Below, in pieces: positions 52,284-60,383 of a DNA stretch of 64,000 nucleotides (position 1 is the first letter of the stretch; each line of letters opens with the position of its first letter). Location of the stretch: the NCBI GenBank assembly GCA_028703175.1, contig JAQVNJ010000004.1:1-64000 (forward strand), in the 5' to 3' direction. The notes beneath the pieces are model-generated. The model searched no databases. It saw only the letters and a list, made by a program, of their open reading frames with translations, and was not told the origin of the DNA. The DNA comes from JAAYCB01 sp012744395 (GTDB taxonomy: Bacteria > Planctomycetota > Planctomycetia > Pirellulales > Thermoguttaceae). Made by a program: the position numbers and the translations under genes.

Positions 52284-53093
52284 ATGACCTGTCTGCGCTA
52301 CGCAAACCTGCTGCTGGCCACCAGTTGCCTTCTTGTGGCGACTACGGGACCGGGCCCTGGCCGGGCCGCGGCAGCCGAAGCCGAAACCGAACAGAAGTAC
52401 GGCTACGACGATACGCCGATGCTTCCCGGCTCGCCGTGGCGGGTCCACGATCGCAATCGGCCTCAACCGGAGAGGATCATACCCGGCCAGACGCCCGCGG
52501 AGCCCCCTTCCGACGCGATTCTCCTTTTCGACGGCACGGACCTCTCCCAGTGGGAGGGCGCGGGCGACGAGGCGATCGAAGACGGCGCCATCAATGTGTT
52601 GAAGACCAAGGGGCTGGCCACCAAACGGACCTTTGGCGACTGCCAGCTTCACCTCGAATGGGCCACGCCCGAGAAGGCCGACGGCAGCCCGATGAACTGG
52701 GGAAACAGCGGCGTTTTCTTCCAGGGCCAGTACGAACTCCAGATCATCGAGTCGCACGACGCCCGCATCTATGCCGATGGAATCGCCGGAGCGATTTACG
52801 GCCAGTCTCCGCCGCTGGTCAATCCCGCCCGCAAACCGGGCCAATGGCAGTCGTTCGACGTCGTGTTCACCGCGCCGCGGCTGGAGGGTGAAAAGGTTGT
52901 CGCGCCCGCCAGAATGACCGTCTTGTGGAACGGCGTGCTGGTTCAGTACCACCAACAGGTCCTCGGCAGCACGCTGCACAAGACGCTTCCGACGTACAGC
53001 TCGCCGGCGGCGACCGGCCCGCTGGTGATCCAGCAGCACAACTCGGCGGTCCGGCTGCGGAACCTTTGGATCCGGCCGCTCGACCTGAAGTGA
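52284..53093 (+). CDS. Secreted DUF1080 (3-keto-disaccharide hydrolase-like) protein
   Basis: 269 residues. The signal peptide covers about residues 1-31 (LLLATSCLLVATTG core, cleavage near AAAAEA). The DUF1080 concanavalin-like fold shows ILLFDGTDLSQWEG, DCQLHLEWATP, NWGNSGVFFQGQYELQIIES, KPGQWQSFDVVF and LVIQQHNSAVRLRNLWIRPL. Members act on or bind glycosidic substrates outside the cell, and some are 3-keto-glycoside hydrolases. Start ATG 52284. It heads the saccharide-related cluster that leads to the fucosidase. Confidence 0.88.
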   Translation: MTCLRYANLLLATSCLLVATTGPGPGRAAAAEAETEQKYGYDDTPMLPGSPWRVHDRNRPQPERIIPGQTPAEPPSDAILLFDGTDLSQWEGAGDEAIEDGAINVLKTKGLATKRTFGDCQLHLEWATPEKADGSPMNWGNSGVFFQGQYELQIIESHDARIYADGIAGAIYGQSPPLVNPARKPGQWQSFDVVFTAPRLEGEKVVAPARMTVLWNGVLVQYHQQVLGSTLHKTLPTYSSPAATGPLVIQQHNSAVRLRNLWIRPLDLK

Positions 53094-53102
53094 CCGGAAG
53101 CA

Positions 53103-53708
53103 TCACTGGCGATCGGCGGATGATCCGCCCTGAGGATCGATCGGCCGGTCCATGGGTGCCGATTTGACCAGCGCCGCCACATGGCTCAGCCGCACCCGCG
53201 GCGCGTCGTCGAGGCGATCGAACCCGACCCGGCGCGCACTCTGGACCATGTCGCGAAATTCATGTTCCGCGACGTGGCCCCGAGGTTCCACGATCAGGAA
53301 TCTGCCGCCCCCCGCCAGGTGTGCGCAGACGTGCTCGAAGAGACGCCGCAAGTCGCCCGCTTCATGGGCCGACCAGAAGGCCAGCGCAAAGTCGATCGGC
53401 TCGGCAAGACCGAGCCGGTCCGGCTGGCAAAGGTGGCCGCGGATTCGCTCGGCAAGGCCTGCTTTGCGGGCTCGCTTTTCGAGCGCGGCCAGCATCTGCG
53501 GCTGAACGTCCGCGGCGATCACCTTGCCCTCGGGCCCCACGAGCCGGGCCATGGCAATCGCGAAGATGCCCATCCCACAGCCGAAATCAAGTGCTGTCAT
53601 GCCCGGCGCAAGAAACGGCGCGAGGATCTTCTCCGGCTGGTGGAGCAGTCTCCGCAACGGGTTGTCGATGAAGTAGCCGCCCCACCAGGGGCACACATGC
53701 GGTCGCAC
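53103..53708 (-). CDS. Class I SAM-dependent methyltransferase
   Basis: About 201 residues. The Rossmann methyltransferase motif I is ALDFGCGMGIFAIAMARLVG, followed by VIAADVQPQMLAALEKRA (motif II acidic end) and a later GGRFLIVEPRGHVAEHEF. The N-terminal PWWGGYFIDNPLRRLLHQPE is typical of planctomycete members. The substrate is unknown. GTG 53708-53706 is preferred as start because GGGGA lies 7 bases upstream; the frame is open further, with no similarity. It is oriented against its neighbours. Confidence 0.85.
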   Translation of the reverse strand: MRPHVCPWWGGYFIDNPLRRLLHQPEKILAPFLAPGMTALDFGCGMGIFAIAMARLVGPEGKVIAADVQPQMLAALEKRARKAGLAERIRGHLCQPDRLGLAEPIDFALAFWSAHEAGDLRRLFEHVCAHLAGGGRFLIVEPRGHVAEHEFRDMVQSARRVGFDRLDDAPRVRLSHVAALVKSAPMDRPIDPQGGSSADRQ

Positions 53709-54078
53709 GGAGGAGTCCCCAATTGGCTTTTCGCGCTGTCTCGGGGGGGAAGCCCCGTTCCCCGGCAGCGGCCGCGGAACGCACGGCCCTGCATGGTAAC
53801 ACACGGTCGGCGTGCGGGCAAACGCACGCTTCGAGAACCGCCTGCCGCCAAGCCACCCTCCACACCGGGCCGTTGGCCTGCGGGTCCAGCGGCTTCTCCG
53901 GCCCGGCCGCGCCCCCGGCAGACGCGGTGGTTTATGGCCGCGTGCTCGGGCGGTACGATGGAACGCATTGCCAAGCCTCTCGCAACCGGCGGAATCCCCT
54001 CCCGTGGATCAGCCGCGACGCGGAGGGAGCCCACCTGCGATCGGACCGTGCTCGAGCCGACTGAACAAGGAGCGAACG

Positions 54079-55443
54079 ATGAGGAAACGAACGACCGGTT
54101 GGAGACTCCTGGCCCTGCTGGTGCTTGGGACAGCGCTTGCCGTTCCGCCCGTCTCGGCGGAGGACGTCTGCCGCGAGACGAAGGAGCAGCGCGACGCGCG
54201 GATGGCCTGGTGGCGCGATGCCCGCTTCGGGATGTTCATCCACTGGGGTCTCTACGCGCTGCCGGCGGGCGAGTGGAACGGACGGCCGGTTGCCGGCATC
54301 GGCGAGTGGATCATGGATCGGGCGAACATCCCGGTCAAGGACTACGAGACGCTCGCCGGGCAGTTCAATCCGGCGCGGTTCAACGCGGCCGAGTGGGTGC
54401 GGATCGCCAAGGACGCCGGCGCGAAGTACATCGTGATCACCTCGAAGCACCACGATGGCTTCTGCCTGTTCGCCACGGAGACGACCGATTGGGACGTGGT
54501 CGACGCCACGCCTTACGGCAAGGACCTGCTGGCGCCGCTGGCCGCCGAGTGCCGCAAGCAGGGCCTGAAGCTCTGCACGTACTACTCGATCATGGACTGG
54601 CACCATCCGGCCCAATACCGCGGCAGCGAGAATCGCTACAACCCGACGAAGATGCACGAGGGCCGCAAGACGGAGTACATGGACTACATGAAGGCCCAAA
54701 TGAAGGACCTGTTCCGCTCCTGCGATCCGGAGGTCCTCTGGTTCGACGGCGAATGGCCCGACTGGTACACCGAGGCCGATGCCCGCGAACTCTATGCCTA
54801 TCTGCGGAACCTGAAGCCGCGGTTGATTATCAACAACCGGATCGGCAAGGGCCGCAAGGGCATGGAGGGGCTCAGCGGAGAGGAGTACGCGGGCGATTTC
54901 GGCACCCCCGAACAGCAGATCCCCGCCACCGGAATTCCCGGCGTCGACTGGGAAACCTGCATGACGATGAACGACACCTGGGGATTCAAGAAGAACGATC
55001 GGAACTGGAAGAGCCTGGAAACGCTCACGCGCAACCTCATCGACAGCGCGTCCAAAGGCGGCAACTACCTGCTGAATGTCGGCCCGACGGCCGCGGGGGA
55101 GATTCCGGCGGCGAGCGTCGAACGCCTGGCGGGCATCGGCCAGTGGATGAAGGCCAACGGCGAATCGATCTACGCCACCCAGGCCAGCCCGTTCGCCGAG
55201 ACTCCCTGGGGCCGCTGCACCCAGAAATCCCTCCGCGGAAAGACCCGGCTCTACCTGCACGTGTTCGATTGGCCGGCCGGCGGCAAACTGGTCGTCCCGG
55301 TCGCGGGCAAACCGGTCGGCGCCAGCCTGCTGGCCAGCGGGGCCAGGCTCGACGCGGCGGCTGAGAACGACGCCGTGACGATCACCCTGCCGCCAGCAGC
55401 CCCGTCGAAGATCGCCACGGTGGTCGTGTTGGACGTTGAGTGA
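54079..55443 (+). CDS. Secreted alpha-L-fucosidase (GH29)
   Basis: 454 residues. A signal peptide (RLLALLVLGTALAVPPVSA) is followed by a GH29 TIM barrel: WWRDARFGMFIHWGLYALPA, AKYIVITSKHHDGFCLF, YYSIMDWHHP and EVLWFDGEWPDW. The Asp in this last motif, about residue 223, is the expected nucleophile. GGNYLLNVGPTAAGEIP and a short C-terminal beta domain close the protein. It releases L-fucose from glycans outside the cytoplasm. Start ATG 54079 follows AAGGAG perfectly. Its location beside a fucose/rhamnose-type microcompartment operon suggests it feeds that pathway. Confidence 0.95.
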   Translation: MRKRTTGWRLLALLVLGTALAVPPVSAEDVCRETKEQRDARMAWWRDARFGMFIHWGLYALPAGEWNGRPVAGIGEWIMDRANIPVKDYETLAGQFNPARFNAAEWVRIAKDAGAKYIVITSKHHDGFCLFATETTDWDVVDATPYGKDLLAPLAAECRKQGLKLCTYYSIMDWHHPAQYRGSENRYNPTKMHEGRKTEYMDYMKAQMKDLFRSCDPEVLWFDGEWPDWYTEADARELYAYLRNLKPRLIINNRIGKGRKGMEGLSGEEYAGDFGTPEQQIPATGIPGVDWETCMTMNDTWGFKKNDRNWKSLETLTRNLIDSASKGGNYLLNVGPTAAGEIPAASVERLAGIGQWMKANGESIYATQASPFAETPWGRCTQKSLRGKTRLYLHVFDWPAGGKLVVPVAGKPVGASLLASGARLDAAAENDAVTITLPPAAPSKIATVVVLDVE

Positions 55444-55555
55444 GTCTCAAGACAACGAAGGTGGCCGGGCGGCGTTCGCGGGCCGCTCGCGCGGCGCGCT
55501 CCGCGGTCCCGCCGCGGAACAGGCCGAATCCTCCAATTCGCAGAAAGGGAATGCG

Positions 55556-56953
55556 ATGCCGGTCAGGCAATTGGCTTTGCTGCTGCTGTTTCTCGGTTTG
55601 CCGGCCGCCGCACTGCCGCAGGAGACGGTCACGGTCCGCCCGGAGGAGATTGGCGACGTGCTGGTCAATCCGGGCATCGGTTTCATGACCTTTCAGCGGT
55701 TCAACGGCGACAAGCTCAACGTGGGGACGAAATGGACCGAGGGGTACCCGATCGAATACCAGGAGTTCGACGACGACCTGAAGAACGAGAACCACCCGGA
55801 CACGTCGCTGGCCTACTTCCGCATCTACTGGAGGTTCATCGAGCCGCAGCGCGATCAGTATCGCTGGGACCTGCTCGACCGGGCGCTGGAGACGGCGGCC
55901 GCACGGGGGCAGACCCTGCTGCTGCGGATTGCCCCCTACGGCACGGGGGCGGACAACGACGTGCCCGACTGGTACCGCGCCCTGGTTGGTCCGGAGAAGG
56001 GCCTGGCGATCAAGAAGTGGCGGACCGATCCGATGGACCCGCGTTACGTCGAGCATTTCGGCGGCATGGTCCGCGACCTGGGGTCGCGCTACGACGGGCA
56101 TCCCACGTTGGAGAGCGTCGATCTGTCGATCGTCGGCGCCTGGGGTGAAGGGGCGGGATCGGCCGACCTCACTCAAGAGGCCCGCGAGGCGCTGGTGGAC
56201 AGCTATCTCGAGGCGTTTCCGAAGACGCCCCTGGTGATGTTGCTGACCGACGAGGAGACGAATCGCTACGGCCTGTCGAAGCGCGACGTCGGCTGGCGGG
56301 TCGATTGCCTGGGCGACATGGGCGGCTTCAGCCGCACGTGGTGCCACATGTGCGACTACTACCCGCAGGCGATCATCAATTTCGGCATGCGGGACGCCTG
56401 GAAGAAGGCCCCGGTGACCCTGGAGGTCTGCTGGGTGATGCAGCACTGGAAAGACCAGGGCTGGGACATCGACTACATCATCGACCAGTCGCTGAAATGG
56501 CACATCTCCTCGTTCAATGCCAAGTCCTCGCCCGTTCCGGAAGAGTGGTGGCCGCAGGTCAACCGCTGGCTGACGCGGATGGGCTACCGCTTCGTGCTCC
56601 GCAAGTTCACCTATCCAGCCAAGGTGCAGCCGGGCGGCGAGCTGGCCTTCACCTCCTGGTGGGAAAACAAGGGGGTCGCGCCCTGTTACCGCCCCTTCCG
56701 CCTGGCTCTCCGCCTCAAGAACGAGCAGAAACGCGTGGTCCTGCCGGTCGCCGCGGACCTTCGCGCGTGGCTGCCCGGCGACAACCTCTGCGATGCCGCG
56801 ATCGGCGTTCCAGCAGATGCGGCCGAGGGCCGCTACGATCTTGAAATCGGCATCCTCGGCCAGCGCGGCGATCAGCCGGCGGTCAAGCTGGCAATCGCCG
56901 GCCGGGGCGCCGACGGTTGGTACAAAATGGGGGCAATCCGAATCGAGCGTTGA
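55556..56953 (+). CDS. Secreted DUF4832-type TIM-barrel protein
   Basis: 465 residues with a signal peptide (MPVRQLALLLLFLGLPAAAL). The barrel has VLVNPGIGFMTFQRFNG, SLAYFRIYWRFIEPQRDQYR, DLSIVGAWGEG (possible catalytic Glu) and VTLEVCWVMQHWKDQGW. The C-terminal DUF4832-like domain begins at MGYRFVLRKFTYP and includes FTSWWENKGVAPCY. These resemble GH42/GH-A beta-glycosidases, but activity is unproven. Start ATG 55556 has AAGGGA 6 bases upstream. It probably shares a transcript with the fucosidase 112 bases before it. Confidence 0.82.
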   Translation: MPVRQLALLLLFLGLPAAALPQETVTVRPEEIGDVLVNPGIGFMTFQRFNGDKLNVGTKWTEGYPIEYQEFDDDLKNENHPDTSLAYFRIYWRFIEPQRDQYRWDLLDRALETAAARGQTLLLRIAPYGTGADNDVPDWYRALVGPEKGLAIKKWRTDPMDPRYVEHFGGMVRDLGSRYDGHPTLESVDLSIVGAWGEGAGSADLTQEAREALVDSYLEAFPKTPLVMLLTDEETNRYGLSKRDVGWRVDCLGDMGGFSRTWCHMCDYYPQAIINFGMRDAWKKAPVTLEVCWVMQHWKDQGWDIDYIIDQSLKWHISSFNAKSSPVPEEWWPQVNRWLTRMGYRFVLRKFTYPAKVQPGGELAFTSWWENKGVAPCYRPFRLALRLKNEQKRVVLPVAADLRAWLPGDNLCDAAIGVPADAAEGRYDLEIGILGQRGDQPAVKLAIAGRGADGWYKMGAIRIER

Positions 56954-57019
56954 CCAGGCATCGTTCGCTTCGTTCCCAAGCTCCGGTCTGGAGACGCAGC
57001 AGAAGTGGGGGACCGCTTG

Positions 57020-57487
57020 ATGGACCGGGAATTCCTTCGCGAAGCGATTCAGCTTTCGATCGAGAAGATGCTGGCCGGCGAGGGCGGCCCGTTCGGAGCG
57101 CTGGTGGTGCGCGGCGGGCGGGTCGTCGGCCGGGGGTGGAACCAGGTCACGTCGACGAATGATCCGACGGCCCACGCCGAGATCGTGGCGATCCGCGCGG
57201 CCTGCGGCGCGCTCGGCACATATCGGCTTGCCGGCTGCACCCTCTATGCGAGTTGCGAGCCCTGCCCGATGTGCCTCGCGGCCACCTACTGGGCGCGAAT
57301 CGAGCGGATCGTCTTCGCCGCCGGCAGGCAGGACGCGGCCGACGCCGGTTTCGACGACAGCTGGCTGTACGACGAGGTCAACCGCGTGCCGACCGAGCGG
57401 TCCATCCCGGCCGAGCAATCCCTCCGCGACGAAGCCTTGGCGGCCTTCCGCGCCTGGCGGTTGAAGGGCGACCGGGCCGAGTATTGA
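57020..57487 (+). CDS. guaD: Guanine deaminase-like nucleoside/nucleobase deaminase
   Basis: 155 residues of the cytidine deaminase fold. Zinc site: PTAHAEIVAIRAAC (H-A-E) and CEPCPMCLAATYWARIE (P-C-x2-C). The N-terminal GEGGPFGALVVRGG and the C-terminal AADAGFDDSWLYDEV match the Bacillus-type guanine deaminase GuaD, which is also about 156 residues long. Guanine to xanthine conversion is therefore the best guess; related tRNA or CMP deaminases differ in the C-terminal part. ATG 57020 follows GGGGGA. It is the last gene before the convergent microcompartment operon. Confidence 0.85.
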   Translation: MDREFLREAIQLSIEKMLAGEGGPFGALVVRGGRVVGRGWNQVTSTNDPTAHAEIVAIRAACGALGTYRLAGCTLYASCEPCPMCLAATYWARIERIVFAAGRQDAADAGFDDSWLYDEVNRVPTERSIPAEQSLRDEALAAFRAWRLKGDRAEY

Positions 57488-57541
57488 GGAGCCGTCAGCG
57501 ATCAGCCGTCAGCGATCAGCCGTCAGCAGTCAGCAGTCAGC
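57488..57541. repeat. TCAGC-type heptad repeats
   Basis: Seven or eight 7-base units of GTCAGCN/ATCAGCN type in tandem directly after guaD. Similar arrays, in the opposite sense, occur at 57905-57946 and again at 58812-58850, so both ends of the aldolase gene carry them. Confidence 0.8.
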
Positions 57542-57542
57542 C

Positions 57543-57944
57543 TCGTTCCCAAGCTCCAGCTTGGGAACGAGCCAGTTTCTTCGCTGACGGCTCAGAGGGC
57601 GTGAATCTTTCACGACCGGAATACGTGTGTGGATTAGCGCATACGCCGAAAGCATTCGGCAGCCCAAGGAAAGCTCATGTAGCCGCGCTCGCGCCATCCT
57701 GGGCATATAGAGAGCGTACAGGCCAATCCTGGAAAGGTTGCATATGCGCGCGACCCAATGTGGCACCTCCTTCGCGGTGCGTGTCGGCCTGCGCGATGCG
57801 CAACCTCAGCGTGCGCCGCTGCGCGGCGACGGGAGGGCTTTGTTGTGAAACGCCTTCGGTGTAGAGCAACTTCTGGCGTCCCACTCGAAAGGTCACGTGC
57901 TTCTGACTGCCGATCGCTGACCGCTGACGGCTGACGGCTGACGG
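57543..57944. repeat. Intergenic repeat block: dispersed palindrome plus unknown 300-base segment
   Basis: Begins with a perfect copy of the TTCCCAAGCTCCAGCTTGGGAA palindrome (57543-57570). A roughly 300-base segment with no convincing gene follows (57598-57895), then heptads at 57905-57946. The segment's minus strand reads through as Arg/Ala-rich peptides without similarity. The whole block sits where the fucosidase and microcompartment transcripts converge and looks like accumulated repeat DNA. Confidence 0.55.
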
Positions 57945-58793
57945 CTACCCCTTCCGCCCTTCCATCGCCGCCATCACGCGGTCGGTGATCGCCTGGATCA
58001 AGGTTTCCTGGTCGGCGGCCGGATTGGCCTGCCGGTCGGGATGGTAGACCGGCGGCTGGAAGGCGCAGCGTTCGACGCCCGACTCCTTCCAACTCTCGCG
58101 GAAGACGTCGTTGGCGCAGAGTTCGCAGTTCTGGATTTCCGCCCGCGGGTCCTTCAGCCCCCACTGGGTCTTCAGGTCCAGGAGCGCCTTGGCTTCCGAC
58201 TCGGTGAAGTAGTTCACCCTGCCGAGGCTCTTGGCAAGGATCAACATGCGGCAGTAGGCGTCGAGAATCTCCGTGGCCCAATAGGCCTTTTCCACTGTCT
58301 CGCCGAAGCTCACCGTGCCGTGATTGGCGAGGATGATCACGCTCGACTTGTGGACGAAGGGGAGGATCGTGTTGGCGAAGTTCTGGCTGCCCGGCAGGTC
58401 GTACTTGGCGATCGGCACGTCGCCGAGGAAGATCTCGACCTCCGGCAGCACGCATTGCGGGATCGGCTCGCGGGCGATGCCGAAAGCGGTCGCGTGGGGC
58501 GGATGGCAGTGGACGACCGATTTGACGTCGGCCCGCTCCTTCATGATCGCCAGGTGCAGTTTGATCTCGCTGGTGGCCTTCCGCCGGCCTGCCGTCTGCT
58601 TGCCCTCCATGTCGACCATGCAGAGGTCGTCGGGCTTCATGAAGCCTTTGCTGATCCCCGTCGGGGTGCAGACGACCTCGTTTTCCCCCGCGCGATAGCT
58701 GATGTTTCCGTCGTTCGCGGCCGCGAAACCTTTCTTGTACAAGCGGTCGCCGATCTCGCAGATTTCTTGCCTGATTTTATGCAGATTGATCAT
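57945..58793 (-). CDS. Class II aldolase (fuculose/rhamnulose-1-phosphate type) with C-terminal encapsulation peptide
   Basis: 282 residues. FucA-like zinc aldolase: NDGNISYRAGENEVVCTPTG (phosphate site), Glu76 in TSEIKLH, and His95/His97 in VVHCHPPHA with His158 in ILANHGTVS. These correspond closely to E. coli FucA Glu73, His92, His94 and His155. It should split fuculose- or rhamnulose-1-phosphate into L-lactaldehyde and DHAP. The last 22 residues (QETLIQAITDRVMAAMEG) form an amphipathic helix after a Pro/Ala/Asn-rich linker, the layout of a BMC encapsulation peptide. Last gene of the microcompartment operon. Start ATG 58793-58791. Confidence 0.93.
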   Translation of the reverse strand: MINLHKIRQEICEIGDRLYKKGFAAANDGNISYRAGENEVVCTPTGISKGFMKPDDLCMVDMEGKQTAGRRKATSEIKLHLAIMKERADVKSVVHCHPPHATAFGIAREPIPQCVLPEVEIFLGDVPIAKYDLPGSQNFANTILPFVHKSSVIILANHGTVSFGETVEKAYWATEILDAYCRMLILAKSLGRVNYFTESEAKALLDLKTQWGLKDPRAEIQNCELCANDVFRESWKESGVERCAFQPPVYHPDRQANPAADQETLIQAITDRVMAAMEGRKG

Positions 58794-58971
58794 CGTTTCG
58801 CCTCGCGGAGTGAAAGCTGTCAGCCGTCAGCGATCAGCAATCAGCGGGTATTTCTCGAAGGATGACGTTTTGCCTCCGAGGGCCGATTGCGGAAGGCCGA
58901 GGGCGGAAGGGCGTCGATTCTCTGACCGATACGCCGCGGTCTGCCTGATTTCTCGTTTGCAGTCTGAGCCG

Positions 58972-59274
58972 TTATTGCCTGTGGAGTTGATCCGCATCGA
59001 CTTGGATCTCGTCGAGGATCGCCGCGTTGTAGGCGTCGACCGGTTTCACATCGGGATAAAAGGGCATCGCCGCCTCGCGGCCCTCGCTGACGGCGATCCG
59101 CGATCCGATGCCCGCCCCGAGCTCGTCGAAAACGACGAATTCCTCGGCCGGCAGGCGGCCTCCGCCGGCGAGCTCGGCGAGCGACAGCGGCACGACCAGC
59201 TTCAGGCGCCCGCCGGCGAGGCTCGGGTGCGCCCGGCTCAGAGTCACCGTTCCAACAACCTCGGCGATTCGCAT
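58972..59274 (-). CDS. BMC-P shell vertex protein (EutN/CcmL family), copy 3 of 3
   Basis: 100 residues with the pentameric vertex fold (Pfam EutN_CcmL): MRIAEVVGTVTLSRAHPSL, RLKLVVPLSLAEL, EEFVVFDELGAGIGSRIAVS, then a C-terminal tail VDAYNAAILDEIQVD that is longer than usual. Pentamers cap the twelve vertices of the polyhedral shell. Planctomycete-type microcompartments characteristically encode three different BMC-P proteins, and three are seen here. Start ATG 59274-59272 with GGGAG upstream. Confidence 0.93.
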   Translation of the reverse strand: MRIAEVVGTVTLSRAHPSLAGGRLKLVVPLSLAELAGGGRLPAEEFVVFDELGAGIGSRIAVSEGREAAMPFYPDVKPVDAYNAAILDEIQVDADQLHRQ

Positions 59275-59346
59275 CTACCGTCTTCTCCCAGCCCCGCACA
59301 GCGGGATTGCGGGCGGTTTCCGCCCGGCGTGTTTCTCCTCAAGCCG

Positions 59347-60096
59347 TTAGTCCAACCGACCTTTCAATTCTTCCGGGCACTGGCCGGGCCCCTGGCTGCA
59401 AAACGACGCGGCGATCTCGCCGATGGCGCCCGAGGGGGTGCGGCGCGGCTCCAAAATGAGCAGGTTTGCTCCGACCGAGGCCGCATCGGCGGCAGTCCGG
59501 CTCGCATCGCTGGCCAGGATCGCGCGGACGCGCGGATGCCGGTTTGCCAGACAGAGGGCGATCGCCGGATCGTTGCTGAGGATGATCCCACGGCAATTTC
59601 CGGCGGCCAGGCGGCCGGCCAGGTCGTCCGTTGCCTTGACCAGGCAATCGAACCGCCGCAGATCGACGGCGATTCCGGCACGGCCGAGCTCTTCAACGAC
59701 CGGCGCCGGGTCGATCCGCGTTCCGAGGACGGTCACGATCGCCCGCGCCGCGCTGGCCGGCGTCGGACGCGGCTCCTCGAAAGCAAGCACGATCTTCCGC
59801 CGGCGGAGTTCGTCGCGGAGGGCCGGAGTGACCACGGCCCGGGGGGGAACAACCAGCCGCCGCGCGGTTTCCAGCCGTTCGCCCACCCCGGCCAGCGTCA
59901 CCACCCGGTCGCGGACGACGACGTCGCCATCCGCCGCCGGCGGCACCGGCGCGGCGGCGACCGCGGCGGCTTCCGGAACCGCGGCGCTCGGCCCACCCGT
60001 GTCCGCCGCGCCCCGGTCCGAGGCCTGCGGCAGCAGCCCCATCTCGCTGAGCACCTCGCGAACGATGCGATCGATTACCTGGACGTTTTCCACCAT
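59347..60096 (-). CDS. Microcompartment-associated RpiB-like protein without the catalytic Cys motif
   Basis: 249 residues. An N-terminal amphipathic helix (VQVIDRIVREVLSEMG) and an Ala/Pro-rich linker look like an encapsulation peptide. The C-terminal domain reads AGNCRGIILSNDPAIALCLA then NRHPRVRAILASD and ASVGANLLILEP. This tracks the RpiB/LacAB fold (G-I-L-I-C-G-T-G-I-G...A-N-K-x-x-G-I-R-A...N-x-A-N-x-L), but CGTG is replaced by SNDP. Such a protein is part of known planctomycete BMC loci; its role is unknown, and loss of the catalytic Cys suggests it is not a normal isomerase. Start ATG 60096-60094. Confidence 0.7.
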   Translation of the reverse strand: MVENVQVIDRIVREVLSEMGLLPQASDRGAADTGGPSAAVPEAAAVAAAPVPPAADGDVVVRDRVVTLAGVGERLETARRLVVPPRAVVTPALRDELRRRKIVLAFEEPRPTPASAARAIVTVLGTRIDPAPVVEELGRAGIAVDLRRFDCLVKATDDLAGRLAAGNCRGIILSNDPAIALCLANRHPRVRAILASDASRTAADAASVGANLLILEPRRTPSGAIGEIAASFCSQGPGQCPEELKGRLD

Positions 60097-60109
60097 TGAA
60101 ACGTTTTCT

Positions 60110-60370
60110 TCAGCGATCCTTGATCCCGATCACCGACCAGCGGACCGGCGTGTTGTCCGACCCGAGCAACGCGCGAGTCGCCTTGCCGTCGCTGGTGATC
60201 AATACCATATCCCGCGCACCGGCGCTCAGCGAATCGACGGCCAGGACCGGGTCGCCGTCGGGCGAGCGGCCGTCGGCCGCCAGCGGCTGGACGACCAGCA
60301 GCTTCCAGCCGGCCATCGACGGGTGTTTCACCGTCGCCGTCGCATATCCAATCACGCGGGCAGCCAACAC
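60110..60370 (-). CDS. BMC-P shell vertex protein (EutN/CcmL family), copy 2 of 3
   Basis: 86 residues: LAARVIGYATATVKHPSMAG, WKLLVVQPLAADGR, PVLAVDSLSAGARDMVLITS and PVRWSVIGIKD, all standard EutN/CcmL strands. There is no ATG; GTG 60370-60368 places VLAARVIG at the N-terminus as in homologues, 11 bases after GAGG, while a TTG at 60394 would overlap the aldehyde dehydrogenase stop. Either way it is tightly packed behind that gene. A pentameric vertex role is inferred from the family. Confidence 0.92.
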   Translation of the reverse strand: MLAARVIGYATATVKHPSMAGWKLLVVQPLAADGRSPDGDPVLAVDSLSAGARDMVLITSDGKATRALLGSDNTPVRWSVIGIKDR

Positions 60371-60383
60371 GATCCAGCGCGCC

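Noticed and set aside
57488..57946. Possible CRISPR array
   Set aside because: The tandem units are 7 bases long without spacers, and no cas gene is present.
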